Part shown: positions 34,029 to 46,307 of the stretch, piece by piece | How positions within the stretch are numbered: position 1 is the first letter of the stretch | How the letters are laid out: each line of letters begins with the position of its first letter | Assembly (NCBI RefSeq): GCF_020740795.1 | Contig: NC_067290.1 | Location: 21,213,001-21,277,000, forward strand | Reading direction: 5' to 3' | DNA: 64,000 nt | Source: Apus apus | Taxonomy: Eukaryota; Chordata; Aves; Apodiformes; Apodidae | Program-made: the position numbers and the translations under genes | The notes under the pieces: generated by a model | What the model was told of the DNA's origin: nothing | Seen by the model: only the letters and a program-made list of their open reading frames with translations | Database searches by the model: none

Positions 34029-34091
34029 TTGTCAGAGGATTCTGAGCAGGTCTCAGGCCCTTGCAGATCTCTCAAAATGTCTGAACTGGAG
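34029..34091 (-). CDS. RAD18: RAD18 coding exon, serine cluster SSSSDILRDL
   Basis: This 63-base exon covers visible residues 380-401. It starts with C, completing a serine codon (AG|C), then reads SSSDILRDLQGPETCSESSD, and ends AA|GTAAGT. SSSSDILRDL matches SSSSDIIRDL of human RAD18, just before the C-terminus. In the human protein this serine-rich box is phosphorylated by the DDK kinase and promotes binding of DNA polymerase eta. The acceptor is CCCTTTCAG. The exon is too short to stand out as an open frame and was found by homology and phase. Confidence 0.88.
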
Positions 34092-37000
34092 CTGAAAGGG
34101 AAGATAAGACAGGTGTCAATTATTTTAGCAACACCTACAGCAAAATAGGGCTCTACTGAGCAAAGGCCATAGAATCCATAGACGAGGCAGAGCCCTCCAC
34201 ATGGCACTGGATACAAGGAGTAATGTCAACCAGTGAGGAATAATTTCAAACAACAACACAGCCCAGAGAGCTCTGCCTCTGCATCCATCATTTTCATGGG
34301 TGTCATTTCATTATTTAACATACAAGGCAATTCCCTCTGTCCATGTCTGCCTGGTGGTCGCTACCTTTCTATCCACACACACCAGGCAATTTCTCTGGAG
34401 AGGATTTGCAAGATACTTTGGTAGATCAAGTACAACATTTCAAACAGTAAAGGCACTTTTAAACTCAAAACTCAAGGTTTAGGTGTGAGCACACATTTTG
34501 ACAATAACAGAAAAAACAACAAAAACAAAAAACAACACCCACAAAGAATCAACATAACGAAAAAACCTTAGCATTGAAATGTAGTGACAAAACTGTAAAC
34601 TGCCAAGACCATCAGCTGGATAAAAGCCCCATGCAATGTGCTTTGCCAACCACCACAGTAACTCATCAGACAAGCAGAGGTTGTCTGCATTTTGAGCTGC
34701 CTGAAGCAAGTTTTCCATGTCCAAACCACCTTCCTAGGAGAAGGTCCCATCTTGAGAAGAGACAATGCATGTGCTGCACAGGGCACAGCAGCCTTCAGCT
34801 GCTATCTGCCCCTGAAGGAAAGTGTTTTGAATCTGGGGTTTAATCACATATTCTGAAAAGAATAAAACTCACAATTGAAAGGTGCATTTCATAAAGCTAC
34901 TTATTGCTCAATTAGAACAATTAACTTTAAACTTTAATGGATGCTTTTCTTAGACAACGGAAAAAAAGCATCTCAGTGCCTTGGATACTGGAAATTGAGG
35001 TGATCCAACTATACAGATATATTTTCAGCCTGTATTTTAAATACGGAAATTTTGTTAAATCTCAATAAAATCTGAATTAAGTGAACGTAATACTCTGGCC
35101 AATTTTTGATAAATAACTTCTATTGCACGATCAGGCTCCGTGATATAAGCTATTGCAAAGTTCTCAAGTATAAGCCAAATCACTGGGCTGCAGAAATCAA
35201 CTAACAAGTTGGAAAATGTTGTTTTCTGGAAACTATCTTTCATAAAGATGCCTGGCAGCTCCACCAGTCTGTGCGTTACTGCAGAAATTACAGAACACTT
35301 TATGTCACACAGACAGCTGGGAGGTGTTAGTGTAAACCATGGGACAGCAGTTTGACACCAGTTCTCCTGGATTTACTTTAAAGGTTTTACAACAAAAACC
35401 CAGCCTCCTGCTTATTAGAAGAGACAGACATACTTGTAAAAATACATCCCCAAAGCCATAACTTTATACACAGACATCAGTGTCCCTATGTGTTTGCTCA
35501 ACACACACCCTAAGGAAAGCAGCCCAGAAATACCCATTCCCACAGGACAGACCCAGCAAAGCCAAGGCCTGACAATACAGACCATCTCTGAAGCGTACAA
35601 ACGGTATTTCTGCCAAAGAAAAGCTTTAACAAACAAGACACCTCCTGCTAGAGAGGTCACCTCTGTACAGAAGACCCATGGCAGTGAATTTCCTGGGTAC
35701 CTTCCAAGGTGGAGCCACATTTGCCATTCCTGGGATGAAGGAAGGTGAAAGCTGCTGTCGGATGGTTCCGGCACATCTCCCTGTGCAGGTACCACATTTG
35801 CTGCCCCCTTGCACCAGCCCAGTATCATTTTTGCTGGATGAAGAGAAGACCACTTTGTGCAGCAAATAAAACCAAACAGCAAGACCTGCTCTCTGCACAG
35901 CTTCCACAGCTCAGGTGCAGGACACAAGTCAAACATCTCACTACCTGGTTCACAGACTTTTGAGGAGTCAGAATTTCATCAAAACACCTCATACCACATT
36001 GTGGTATATTGCAGGCAGGCAGCAGGTGAGCATACCTGGGCTGCTCCTGTCCCCCCCCAGGCTCTCTTGCTCTAAGGGGCTCCCAGTCTCCCATACTGCC
36101 AGTTCTCCCTGCCCATGGCTCAATCACATGAAAATATACCATTCTCCTTTTTTTTTTTTTAAATTAAAAAAGATTTTCTTAAATAAATTAACAAATGACA
36201 TGCAAATTTCAGAAGGTGGCAGGATATTTTTCATCCTTTGCCATTCTGTTTCCTCTGAAGTGAGATTCATCAGATGTTACTGTGGTGGCAACTATAGAAC
36301 CACCAACAGGATTTCAAGGGAGAAAAACAAGACCAGATTAAATTACAGAAACCTTTAACACCTGCACAATTAGTCATAAAGATAAAAAGGAAAAAGGTAC
36401 CAAAAATACGCACAAAGCACTGGTGCCATATGGAGGAAATGATTTTGAAACAAAATTGATCTCAAAGTTGTGTCCAATTTTAGAAACTCTTCAACAATTC
36501 CGCAGGAACTTTCACGAATTGCTGAATAAATCTGTCAAATTACAAACTTTACCCCACTGAACAGTTTTAATATGGGAACAGTGTCACCTGGAATTAAAAG
36601 CAGTGACTGCACTTACAGAGGAAAAAGGTTTTATCCCTGCTCCCTTGTCAATACCACTGCTGACAGACACTGTGGAGGAGCAGGCACAGCCCAGCCCCAG
36701 GTGTGAGTGCTGGGCTGGAGAAAGCCCAGGGACACCAGCAGCAGCAGCCAGGGGCTCACAGGAGCTCCCAAGACAGGGGTCAGCAGGGCTACCACTGCTG
36801 GTGCAGCTGGCTCAGTGACAAGGAGCTGCTCCTCAGCTAACCAAGCTTGCCCCTTCCCACAGCCTGAGCTTGGGCAGCCTTTCACAGCGCTCAGTTCAGC
36901 ACCAAATCAACGTGGAAGTGCAAAACACGGCAAAGCGCTGTAAAAGCAATGGAGGATGGGGAAAGCTTTGAAGGCCAGCCTTTTTGGTTTTACTCTCAAA

Positions 37001-40000
37001 ATTCTAAGTCTGTCAAAAACTCATTTTTGGTACACAAACTGGATGCCCAAGGAATGAGCTTGTATTCTATTTCTAAATCCTACTTCAATGTTCTAGTTAC
37101 ATATTTTTTAAAAAAGGAGAGGGAGAGAGGGAGAACGAGGGGCTATTTGTGTGCTTTTAGTCCCCTAAAAAAGAACAGATTTGGTGCCTGAACATGATGT
37201 ACTACTTTGCCTTGAAAAATGTGGTGTTATTATCATTTAGCACCAACTGTGTCACGAGCAAAACAATAGAAGTGACAAGATTTGGCTAACACTCAGAACA
37301 ATAATACAAGTTGATAATTTACATGTGTCATTCATAGTCAATGTCTACCAAATTATTCTCAAACCAGGCACAGAACATCCTAGAGTAAGTGACCACCACA
37401 GGCTACATCTGCAGGTGGGCACAGGCTACCAGCTGAAGAGCAGAGTCGCTCAGGGAACCAAATCAATGGAGTGACAGGACAAGGGATGATGGATTAAAAC
37501 TGGAAGAAAAAGAGATTTAGGTTGGACATGAGGAGGAAATTCTTCCCTGCGAGGGGGTGAGACCCTGGCCCAGGTTGCCCAGGGAAGCTGTGGCTGCCCC
37601 ATCCCTGGCAGTGTTGAAGGGCAGGTTGGATGGGGCTTGGAGCAGCCTGGGCTGGTGGGAGGTGTCCCTGCCCATGGATCTTTAAGGTCCCTTCCAGCCC
37701 AAACCATTCTCTGCTCTGACAAAACAACTGCATCAGGAGCCTGAGGATGTATGTGTGGAACTACAGAACCAAGCTACAGGGCTCTGAATGTTCCAGCTGT
37801 AGCTAAAAAGCTTTCTGTTTCAGAACTTCTTTAAGCAATCCATTGTTCCAAGCCAGTGGCTCCATGAAATAATCCTTTGCATCCAGTCTCTCTTAAACTT
37901 CAAATTATTTTACAAAGAATCAGCAATTGCTTGATTCTGTGTTGAAGTAATTATACATTTTTCACCCACATGCAAGGGAAAAAAAATTGTTTTCAAATTA
38001 AAAACTCCTTAAATATGCCAGACAGCTGAAAAACAATTATCAAAAACATTCTCAACTAAGCAAAAGAAATTTTTATCACTACCTGAATTCACATTTTAAG
38101 ATATTTTTCTCCTGAAGTCCTAAACTTTTCATATCATAGCCCAATTAGTCCTCAAAGTGAGGAAAACAAATTACACAAAAAAGAAACAGCTACCTCATTA
38201 CATACATTGCTTCTAAAAAAAAATCTAGCCTCGGGGGCCCAAAGAGATGATGGAGTTTAGAAGAGTTTGGTTCCTTCCTTCAGCAGTTTCTGCTTTTTCC
38301 ATACCCCACAGACACCCACCTGCACTGAGGCCCAAGCAAAGCACAGCTCCAGACTTAATTCAGAGTTCAAATTTGAGACTATTTCCCACAAGAGGTTTTC
38401 TCTCCATTTCTTTAAGAAAGGTCATTGTTCTGTCCTAAGAGTTTACATGTCTGTTCCAGATGAGTACATTTTTACAGCAAACCCACTGAAGTTCTGAAAC
38501 TTAACTGCTTGAGATGCAACTGACAGGGTGAAAGGGTGTGACAAGCCTTCATTGCCTGGACTAATTCACATCCCCACGTTGAGAGAAGTGCAGCTCCAGT
38601 GGCTCAGGCAGTTCCCCAGCTCAGGTTCACTTTTCTGCAGGATTAGTTCCTTCTGAGCATTTCCAGACAATCAACCACGAGTAAGCGATTCCTTATTCCT
38701 TTCCTGACCATCATTGGGATTTGACTTCCACCCCCTTTCTCCCCTCTTTTTTTTTCTTTACAGATAAACACACCACCTTAAAATAGAGAGAAAGAAGTTG
38801 ACGTAAGTGTGAATAACATGTCTCGTTCTAAAAATGAGAGGAGCAAATGTCTCTTTGAATTTGTTTATTTTAAGGCAGATTAAGTTCCTTCTTGGCTTCA
38901 CGGTGACCAGCCAGTGTCCTTTAATCAGCCCATCTTACTGGCCATTTTGTGCACCCCTCTGGCACGTGTATTGTGCATTTTTTCCTGAATGCTGGCATGA
39001 GAAATGAGCTACAGCCTGTCTCATTTTACCAATGTCATTTGAAGGTGAATGCCCAGTTGCAAGGAGGGAGGGAAAATGGTCTTCTCCACCCTGCAATCCT
39101 ACTTCCACTTTGACCTGCCTGTGATAAACAGCATGAGCTTGCTGCTGCAGTGGCTGAGAGTCCCATGTAACATCCAAGGTTAACTGCTGACCACAGTGTT
39201 TCCTGGCTTTCTAGAACCTTCTCATCAAACCACACACCCCTGGCACCCCTGGGCATGGCTTCATCCTCCTGACTTTGAAGGACAGTGGGTTTGTCAGCCC
39301 TGGACCTTCCCCAGGACTCTCCACGGAGGCACTCGTTTATCCTAAACCTTACATAGATTCCCCTGTTTCACTGTTTTTCCTGACTCTGGATTTCCAAACT
39401 TTCTTGGTTTTGAGTGGTCTCCTCTGCAGCTGAAGAGCATGCCCCCGAGGCTCTGCCTCCAGAAAAGGAAAAGATCTGCTGGATCTAAACTGCATTCCTT
39501 AGGAGTCCGGCAACATTTGGGACATCTAGGCTAAAGCACTGGAGAGCACTGGTCTACTCTCCCAGTTCTCAGGGCTCAAAGATGTCCAAGTCCCATGGCT
39601 GTAGACTGGGGACAGATGCCCTGACTGGACCCATGCCATAAATCACCTTCTCCCATCCACATCTGAAGCCATCAGTTGTTCCTGTTTGGAATGACTGCTC
39701 CTGGGCTCTCTCCACCATGCCGCACAGCTCTTGGCATGTGTCACAGCTCAGTTTTTGGAAGAAAGGTATGAATCAACAACATAGCAGAGAAGTATCGTCA
39801 TCCCTGCACAATGAGCCCATACCTGAAGCCAAAAATCAAGATAAAACACTCCTATCTAACACTGTAATATACATTATCTCTGAGCCAAAGCAGTTCCAGA
39901 TTTATTAAATCAAAACTGTACTAAAAAACTGGAAAAGGCAGTTATTGCCCTGCTCAACACATTTTCATGCACTTCTCTCCCGTGACAGCGATGGCGGGCC

Positions 40001-43000
40001 CAGGGAGCAGCACCCGGCTGGCTGGGCCCTGGCTGCAGGGCTCACACAGCAGCTCCCTCCTGTCAGCAGTCCCTGACAAGCTGGTGTCTCCTGCTGGGTT
40101 TTCAGAGGATTGCTGCCATCCTGTGAACTCCAGACCAACTGAAGCACAGCTCCCTGTTCCTGCTTCTTCTTCCACTGATGAAGCAGAGCCCAAATGCTAC
40201 AAAGCACGCAAATCCAAGCAGAAGTGACCAGCTAAATTCAAATCTTAGAGCCTGATCAATAGGCTCAACTGCATGCCAAAAAACCTCACTTATTGCAAAT
40301 GAGGCCCTTGCTTGGGCATGAGTCTCACCTGGCAGCCAGTGCTGCTGTGCCTTCTGTTCCAACAGCAGAGATTTATACAAGCTGCAGATACAGCCCTTTT
40401 CCATCAGGATTGCAAAATTAAGTCACTGGGTTTCAGTGTGCACCTCAGTATCTCAGATAAGTCTGTCAACTGTTGCAAGTCTCTCACTCCAGTCATCAAG
40501 AACTGCAATCTTGTAACACAAAGTTTGAAACAGAAATAATCTAAGAAATTGAATGTTATCACCATTATATCAAATCCTTTCAATACAATACTTCCTCTTC
40601 ATAATCCATTAACTGGCTTATCACAGTCCCACATAACTTCTTTAGTAATTTTCCTATCGTTGTTGCACAAAATTTGGCTTCAGTTCCAGAAAGCAAAAGA
40701 ACACACTGGGACTATTTATATGGAGCCCTAAAGTTCTGTGAAAGCTTCATGTATGACTTAATGGCTTTGAAAAATTATCCTTTAAAAGTCATGGCTTTGT
40801 TTTGGTCTTCATGTGTTATGCACCTTTTGCTCTCGTGGTGAGAGACTGAGAGGCCAAACATGTTTGGGTCAATGCTATAACCTCCGTTTTTTCCAGGAGG
40901 TGTAAAATTTTCATTTTCTCAAAGTATCAATTTTTGAATAGTATATCAGTGATTACTGTACAATGTATGGATTTCTAATATTGACCAAATGCTCTCTTAG
41001 CAGATATTGATGAGATTGACAAGACTGAAGGTCTTAAGAAGGAGAAAACATAAGTATCATTAATTTACTTGCAACATCTTCTTACAAACCAAAAAATTCA
41101 ACTCTCCACCTTCAAGACTGTTTTGCTATATTCAATATGCTACTCAAAATCCTACTTTGTTTTTAATCCCAGCCCTCCATTTGGAAGTGCTCTCTTCATA
41201 AAAACACAGCAGGCCAATTTGGACTTTCAAATAAATTTCAACTTTTGACATTTCAATGTGAAAAGCATTTACCCTCGTCAAAGGATATCCTCTTATTATC
41301 AGAAATAAAATACAAGCCTCAGAAAATCATTACTTGGTACAACAGCACAATATTTCTTAAACCCTCAAAATCTAAACCATTCTTTTTTTGAGCTTTGCTC
41401 TATTTATTTCACTACCATTAAAACATTAACTCCATGGTAACCAGAGTATGACAACATACATCTCTCATGCAGTTTATGTGACTACACCTACTTTTTACAA
41501 TCCTTGAAAACCTGGCCATAATTCAGGTCCATTTTGACCATACCAGAACTGTGTAGGCAGCATCCTTGGAGCAGGAGTCCAGCAGCCCCCCAGCAGCCCT
41601 GAGCTGGGCTCCAGACCTGGTAGAGCCCAGTGTGGCTCCCAGGGCCAAACAAAGCCCTGGGTGCTGCACCAGGACATCAGGGCAGCTGTGAGGAACAGCC
41701 CCAGTACAGACAAAAAGCTCATTTAATTCTGTTCACCAAGGCTACCCCACGACCGTATCTGGAGAGGGGCTGGTCCCTGTCACCATGGTTTGCTTCCCAG
41801 CAGACAGAGGGAAATGGTCCAGTGTTCTTCAGAAACGAAGGGTTTGGCCCCAGCACACTGAAAAAGCAATTCTGTGCAGACCCTAGTAATTCACAGGACC
41901 TGAACTTCAGAGGACACCACAGGGAGCTATTAAGCATGTTTTTTTTAAATAAAAAAGGTCCAGATATCTGTGATGCACACCCACTGATCTGTACAAGTGA
42001 GATTGCATGTTTGATTCAGGAAGTCTATGGAAATACTTCCTTTGGAGAGAGTGGATGCATAAAAAGAAGGAACAAGTAACTCTGCCTTGAGCCACCCATA
42101 ATGCAAACAAATGCACACTTTCCAACAAAACCTGACAGCTTGTTTCATGAAAGCACATTCAGCTCATTAATAACTGCCACACACCAGTATCCTGCAATAA
42201 GCTTTCCTGCAGTCTCTTGGACACACCTTCATCCAAACTGTGAAGTGAGACACACGAGCCCAGAGACAGAAAAAGGTAAAGAATGAAAGTTTAACTTTGA
42301 TGTTGAAGGCCATGGACAGAATCATTCCTAACGTCACCCACACACCAAATTGGCAGAGAAACAGAGATTTAATGGTACCTTGGATGAGCTAACACAAGCC
42401 TTTTCTACCTCCCAAGAACTCACTCTGTAGATTAAAATTCCAAATTTTCCAGGGTTCTTAATGCCAAAAGGTTAATTTGCAATTAAAAAAATGAGTAGAA
42501 TAGGGAAGAAGAGGAACACCTCGTTTAAATTCTGGATGAAGAACCAGGCTGAAAGCATTTATTTTGTGGAACTAAATAACAATCAGAGCTCCCCAAGTTG
42601 ATCTACTCTTTCCTATGTCCTCCTAGGTTTTGACTGACCATTTAGTATTTACCTCTGTGAAAGGCAACATCTTTAGTGCCCATGATGACTTTAACAAACC
42701 CTTAGTAAAGCAAATTAATGTAGAAAAAATTGTTTCTGTTGAACTTTTCAAGAACTAGTTTGTTCTTTTAATAAAAAAGAACACTGTAGCAAAACACTGT
42801 AGCATTCTTAATATTTGCAGAACAAGGAGGAAGAGGCACATACTATGGGTGTAAGGGGTGGGAAATTAAGAAATGTTACTCCTAGTTCAGCTGTTGATCT
42901 GTGCCTGGCCTTTAGCTACTTCCCCTCATTATCTCCCACTTCCTAGCAATGCAGAACTGCAAGGGGTGCCTTCGCCTCTCATTTCTGTTATCAACAAGAT

Positions 43001-43888
43001 TATTATCAAGAGTAGCTCTCTTGCTTTTAGACACATTTCAAAAAACAGTTATTCTGTATTTGTTTTCAGTGCCTTTTTCACCTTTTCTCCAGAAACTGGA
43101 GCCACAGCAATCAGTACTGTAACAGGATATTTATCTAAGTATTCATAGTTGCCATCTTTGACAATTGAGCATAGAGAGCAAATTATGATCCATGAATATC
43201 TTAAATACAAACTCCCTTCAAAAACTAGACAGACCTCACCAGAAATAACAGCTGAATCTTCTTCCAATAAAATTATTATTGAACTATCAAAAGCATAAAA
43301 TCTTACATTATTTATAAAGCAGAGCTTGATCCTTCATCTTCTGAGTCCAAATAAAGCAACTTCAGGAAGCAAAACTAAATGCATGAAGAAGGAAAAGTGA
43401 ATGGCTGTCAGGACTCCAAAGCTCAGTGGCACTGCACCACTGACTGCAAGTCACAGGTCATTTAAACTCTAGTTCTTACAGCAGTGCTCAGCTTAGAGAG
43501 CTATTAAAACGCTTAGGTTCTATCAATTTTTGGACCTCTACATAAAACCTCAAAGAGAAGGGAAGATGATGCAGGTGAAAAGAAACACCAAACGTCCTCC
43601 TGGTTCCACAAACATTCCACTCACTGCTTCTGTACCCAAAGGAACATTCACACCATCCTCCCTCTATCATGTCATTACAAAACTATTAAGTGAATTCTAA
43701 ATGTATTTCAGCTCCATCCCTCAAGCAACTGAGCAGCCAGAAACCAGGAGGAGAAGGAATCAGTAACCACAGCTTAGGAACCATCCCATGAAGCAGAATA
43801 CAAATATTGCTCAAGGTTACTGGCAAAGTTTTTCCATGTATGGTCTGACCTGGTACAAAGCAGGGAGAACAAACTCTTCCTCACTGAC
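34092..43888 (-). other. RAD18: RAD18 intron (9.8 kb)
   Basis: This is the largest visible RAD18 intron. Its donor is GTCAGT at 43888 and its acceptor CCCTTTCAG ends at 34092, phase 2. It holds a young CR1 tail (37471-37712), poly(A)/poly(T) runs and a 13-14-bp tandem duplication near 42,779-42,805. Codon phase across the intron is already consistent, so no further exon is required, though one of length divisible by three cannot be ruled out by eye. Confidence 0.75.
37471..37712 (+). mobile_element. CR1 LINE, 3'-end fragment (about 240 bp)
   Basis: The CR1 3' tail is in + orientation, antisense to RAD18. In order it shows GAGATTTAGGTTGGACATGA, CAGGTTGCCCAGGGAAGCTG, GGTTGGATGGGGCTTGGAGC, GGAGGTGTCCCTGCCCATGG, GATCTTTAAGGTCCCTTCCA and CCCAAACCATTCT. 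It lacks the short segment between CCCATGG and GATCTTTAAGG that full tails have. It is 5'-truncated, with no coding part. The near identity to the copy at 23123 marks it as young. Confidence 0.93.
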
Positions 43889-44045
43889 CTGCTTGTTGAT
43901 CCAGATGACAGTGAGAATGCAGGAGAGCCTGACCTCGGGCCTTCCTCCAAGGAGTGAGATTCACTGCTTTTGCCATCAGGGGTTTCTGCTCCCAGTGTCT
44001 GGGCATTTCCAAGGACAACAGCAGGGTGATGCTCTTCTGAATGTT
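43889..44045 (-). CDS. RAD18: RAD18 coding exon, Ser/Glu-rich C-terminal linker
   Basis: This 157-base exon gives visible residues 328-380. It starts AA, completing a GAA codon begun at 46176, reads HSEEHHPAVVLGNAQTLG and later SGSPAFSLSSGSTS, and ends AG|GTCAGT. The acceptor is TTTGTGGTAG. Sequence conservation with mammals is weak, as expected for the disordered region between the RAD6-binding domain and the C-terminus. The call rests on the exact phase match on both sides (2 + 51 codons + 2), good splice sites, and low-complexity Ser/Glu content with a length like that of the human segment. Confidence 0.75.
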
Positions 44046-46175
44046 CTACCACAAAGGAAGGCAGAGATTAGCAAGAATGAGAGAGCTACATACTATTGTT
44101 TAAAGTTTTGCAGCTTGGGAATAGATTTTTAAAAAAACCCAACAACTAATCTTTAAAATATTTAAATACCAAGGCCTCATTCCCACTTATTTGCTTCCCA
44201 AAACATTTAATTTCTTTTCCTGAATAGTAAAAAAAAAAAACACCCTCTTCTCTAAGAACTAGATTGAAACAGGAACACTCCACTGTTACAAGGTTCAAAC
44301 AGAAAAAAGAGAAAAATAAAGGGTAAGGGTATGTCACATTTTGTAATATGAAACTTTGTTTCAGAAAGTAGCAAACACTTAATGAGGCTGCACTGTTCTC
44401 TGCTTCCTCCTACCAATTCACTTCATCCACTGCATGGGACAGCTGGACAGCTTGAAAGTTCTACAGATCAAGTTAATAGGCTCCTTTTCAGTAAGAGAAG
44501 CATTATGATTTACTTCCTCATGCACCTAAGAAACACAATGTCAATTGAGATGAATGCCATTTCCTTTTTTTTTTTTTAATAGGAAAAAACATTTCTACAT
44601 GACACATCAGACACAAATTGTAAAGCTATTCCAGTATTTTTACATCAACATGTTTTTATCTGTAAAAAGATCAACCATTCTCTGAAAAGATAACTTCTAC
44701 CTCTAAAGAGAGAGCAAATATAGACTAGAAAGTATGGTATGTAAAGACAAACTACTTTTATGCCCTACCCACAAATATTTTCGAATGAGTTATTTAACTA
44801 GAAAGTTGCACAGAAGTTAGAACCACAGTGAGACTCATCTCATCAATAATCCTTACTTTGGGTACTGCTCACCTTCACCAACCAAACCCCCTTGATTGTT
44901 CTATCCCTCCAGAAATTATTCTGACAGACACGGCTGAGCAGAACTGTAGAGTGTGGAAGAGCTATACAATCTTAGAATTTGGCTACAGATTGCCCTTTCC
45001 CTTCTGCTAAGACATGTAATTAAATATCAGGAGCATGGTTTTGTCTGCTGAAAACAAGAAGAGCACAGTGAGTCAGTTGTCCAATTAACGACACTGAACT
45101 CCAAAAGTAACAGGTTAAAAACAGCAAAGATCCTGTGCAGTAACGCAACCCAGAGGAGGTAGATCACAACGATCTATCAAATTCTTACAGTGCTGCCCCT
45201 TAGGCAAAGCAAAACCCTACCTTTAGAAGTTATGAAGACTGTATAATTCAATCATTTCCATGAGAATCCAAATAAAGGGGGCAAGGAAGGCACATAATAC
45301 AAAGCCTTTGCTCTTCCCAGCAACTGTGCTTTCAAATGACAAGTCACAGACACTGGTTTCCTGCCTTTCACCTATTATCATTTCCATTTTAATGAAAAGG
45401 TAACTGCTGTTAACAAGGAAACTGAGGAAACAGCCTTTAGGCATTTTTTTCTTTCACCCATAAAGCTTTTTTGTTTTATTTCTTAAACCATTCAGAAACA
45501 ATCAACTAGATGCAGATGTCTGGCACAAAATCAGAAACTGCAAAGCATCATTCATATTTTGCAGGTTTGTCAGAACCAGCTGAGGTGCAGCGTGTACTTC
45601 AGCCAACACAATGCAGGCTGATACATCTGCTATCACTTCTTTCCTGCCTGAGCACTCTTTTGGAAAAACTACTTGTCTTTCCTCCAGCACCTCAATGTTA
45701 GCAGTTCTGTGCACAAAGCAAAAACTTACACAGAAGATGAAAACCCAGTAAATCACAGTAGCCCAGCTCTCCACAGAGCACAGCAACGAATTATTATTTC
45801 CAAGTCTGTGGGCCCATTAGTGATGCAGAAGGGCTGAAACCCAGCAAGCAACACCCTCTGCAGCTTCAGTAGATTTGGATTGGAACCCAAGATCCCATTT
45901 CAGCTAATTAACCAGCTAATTAAAGCATGCACCTAAATAAGGCACATTAATATATAATTTCACTAAGATGAAACAAATCATTATTTATTATGGCTTGTGT
46001 TTATGTATCACAGCAAAATCAATGGCAGTCAATCTTTTTAGAGTGTTTGATTTTTGTGCACTTTTTTCCCCCTTAAGGACTGTTGCAGAAGAACAATGGG
46101 AGGAAAGAACATTTATTTGGGAACCCCCCACACTTACCAGTGTGGATCTAAGAGCAGGACTATAACATCACTAAC
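44046..46175 (-). other. RAD18: RAD18 intron (2.1 kb)
   Basis: Donor GTTAGT at 46175 and acceptor TTTGTGGTAG ending at 44046, phase 1. A 12-base tandem duplication (CAGCTAATTAAC/CAGCTAATTAAA) lies at 45901-45924. No transposable element is recognised. Confidence 0.75.
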
Positions 46176-46307
46176 CTGTGGCTGCTGGCAATTCTTTGGC
46201 AGTGACTTCTTTGTTTTGAGCAATTTCTGGTTTCCTCCTACCACTTTTCTTCCATCGATTCTTCACTTGGTCCACCAAAAACTGAAATTCATTTCTGTGT
46301 TTGTTTC
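46176..46307 (-). CDS. RAD18: RAD18 coding exon, end of RAD6-binding domain
   Basis: This 132-base exon gives visible residues 284-328. It starts GA, completing a CGA arginine codon, then reads NKHRNEFQFLVDQVKNRWKK, and ends ACAG|GTTAGT. It aligns with KKHKSEFQLLVDQARKGYKK of human RAD18, the C-terminal part of the region that binds the E2 enzyme RAD6 (UBE2A/UBE2B). It ends in a basic then Glu/Ala-rich linker. The acceptor is TTACATTTCAG. Phase is exact on both sides. Confidence 0.9.

Noticed and set aside
43321-43352. Acidic peptide-like segment (DSEDEGSSS on the - strand) considered as an extra RAD18 exon
   Set aside because: With the available acceptor the phase from the 43889 exon leads straight into a stop codon, and no acceptor in the right phase is seen.
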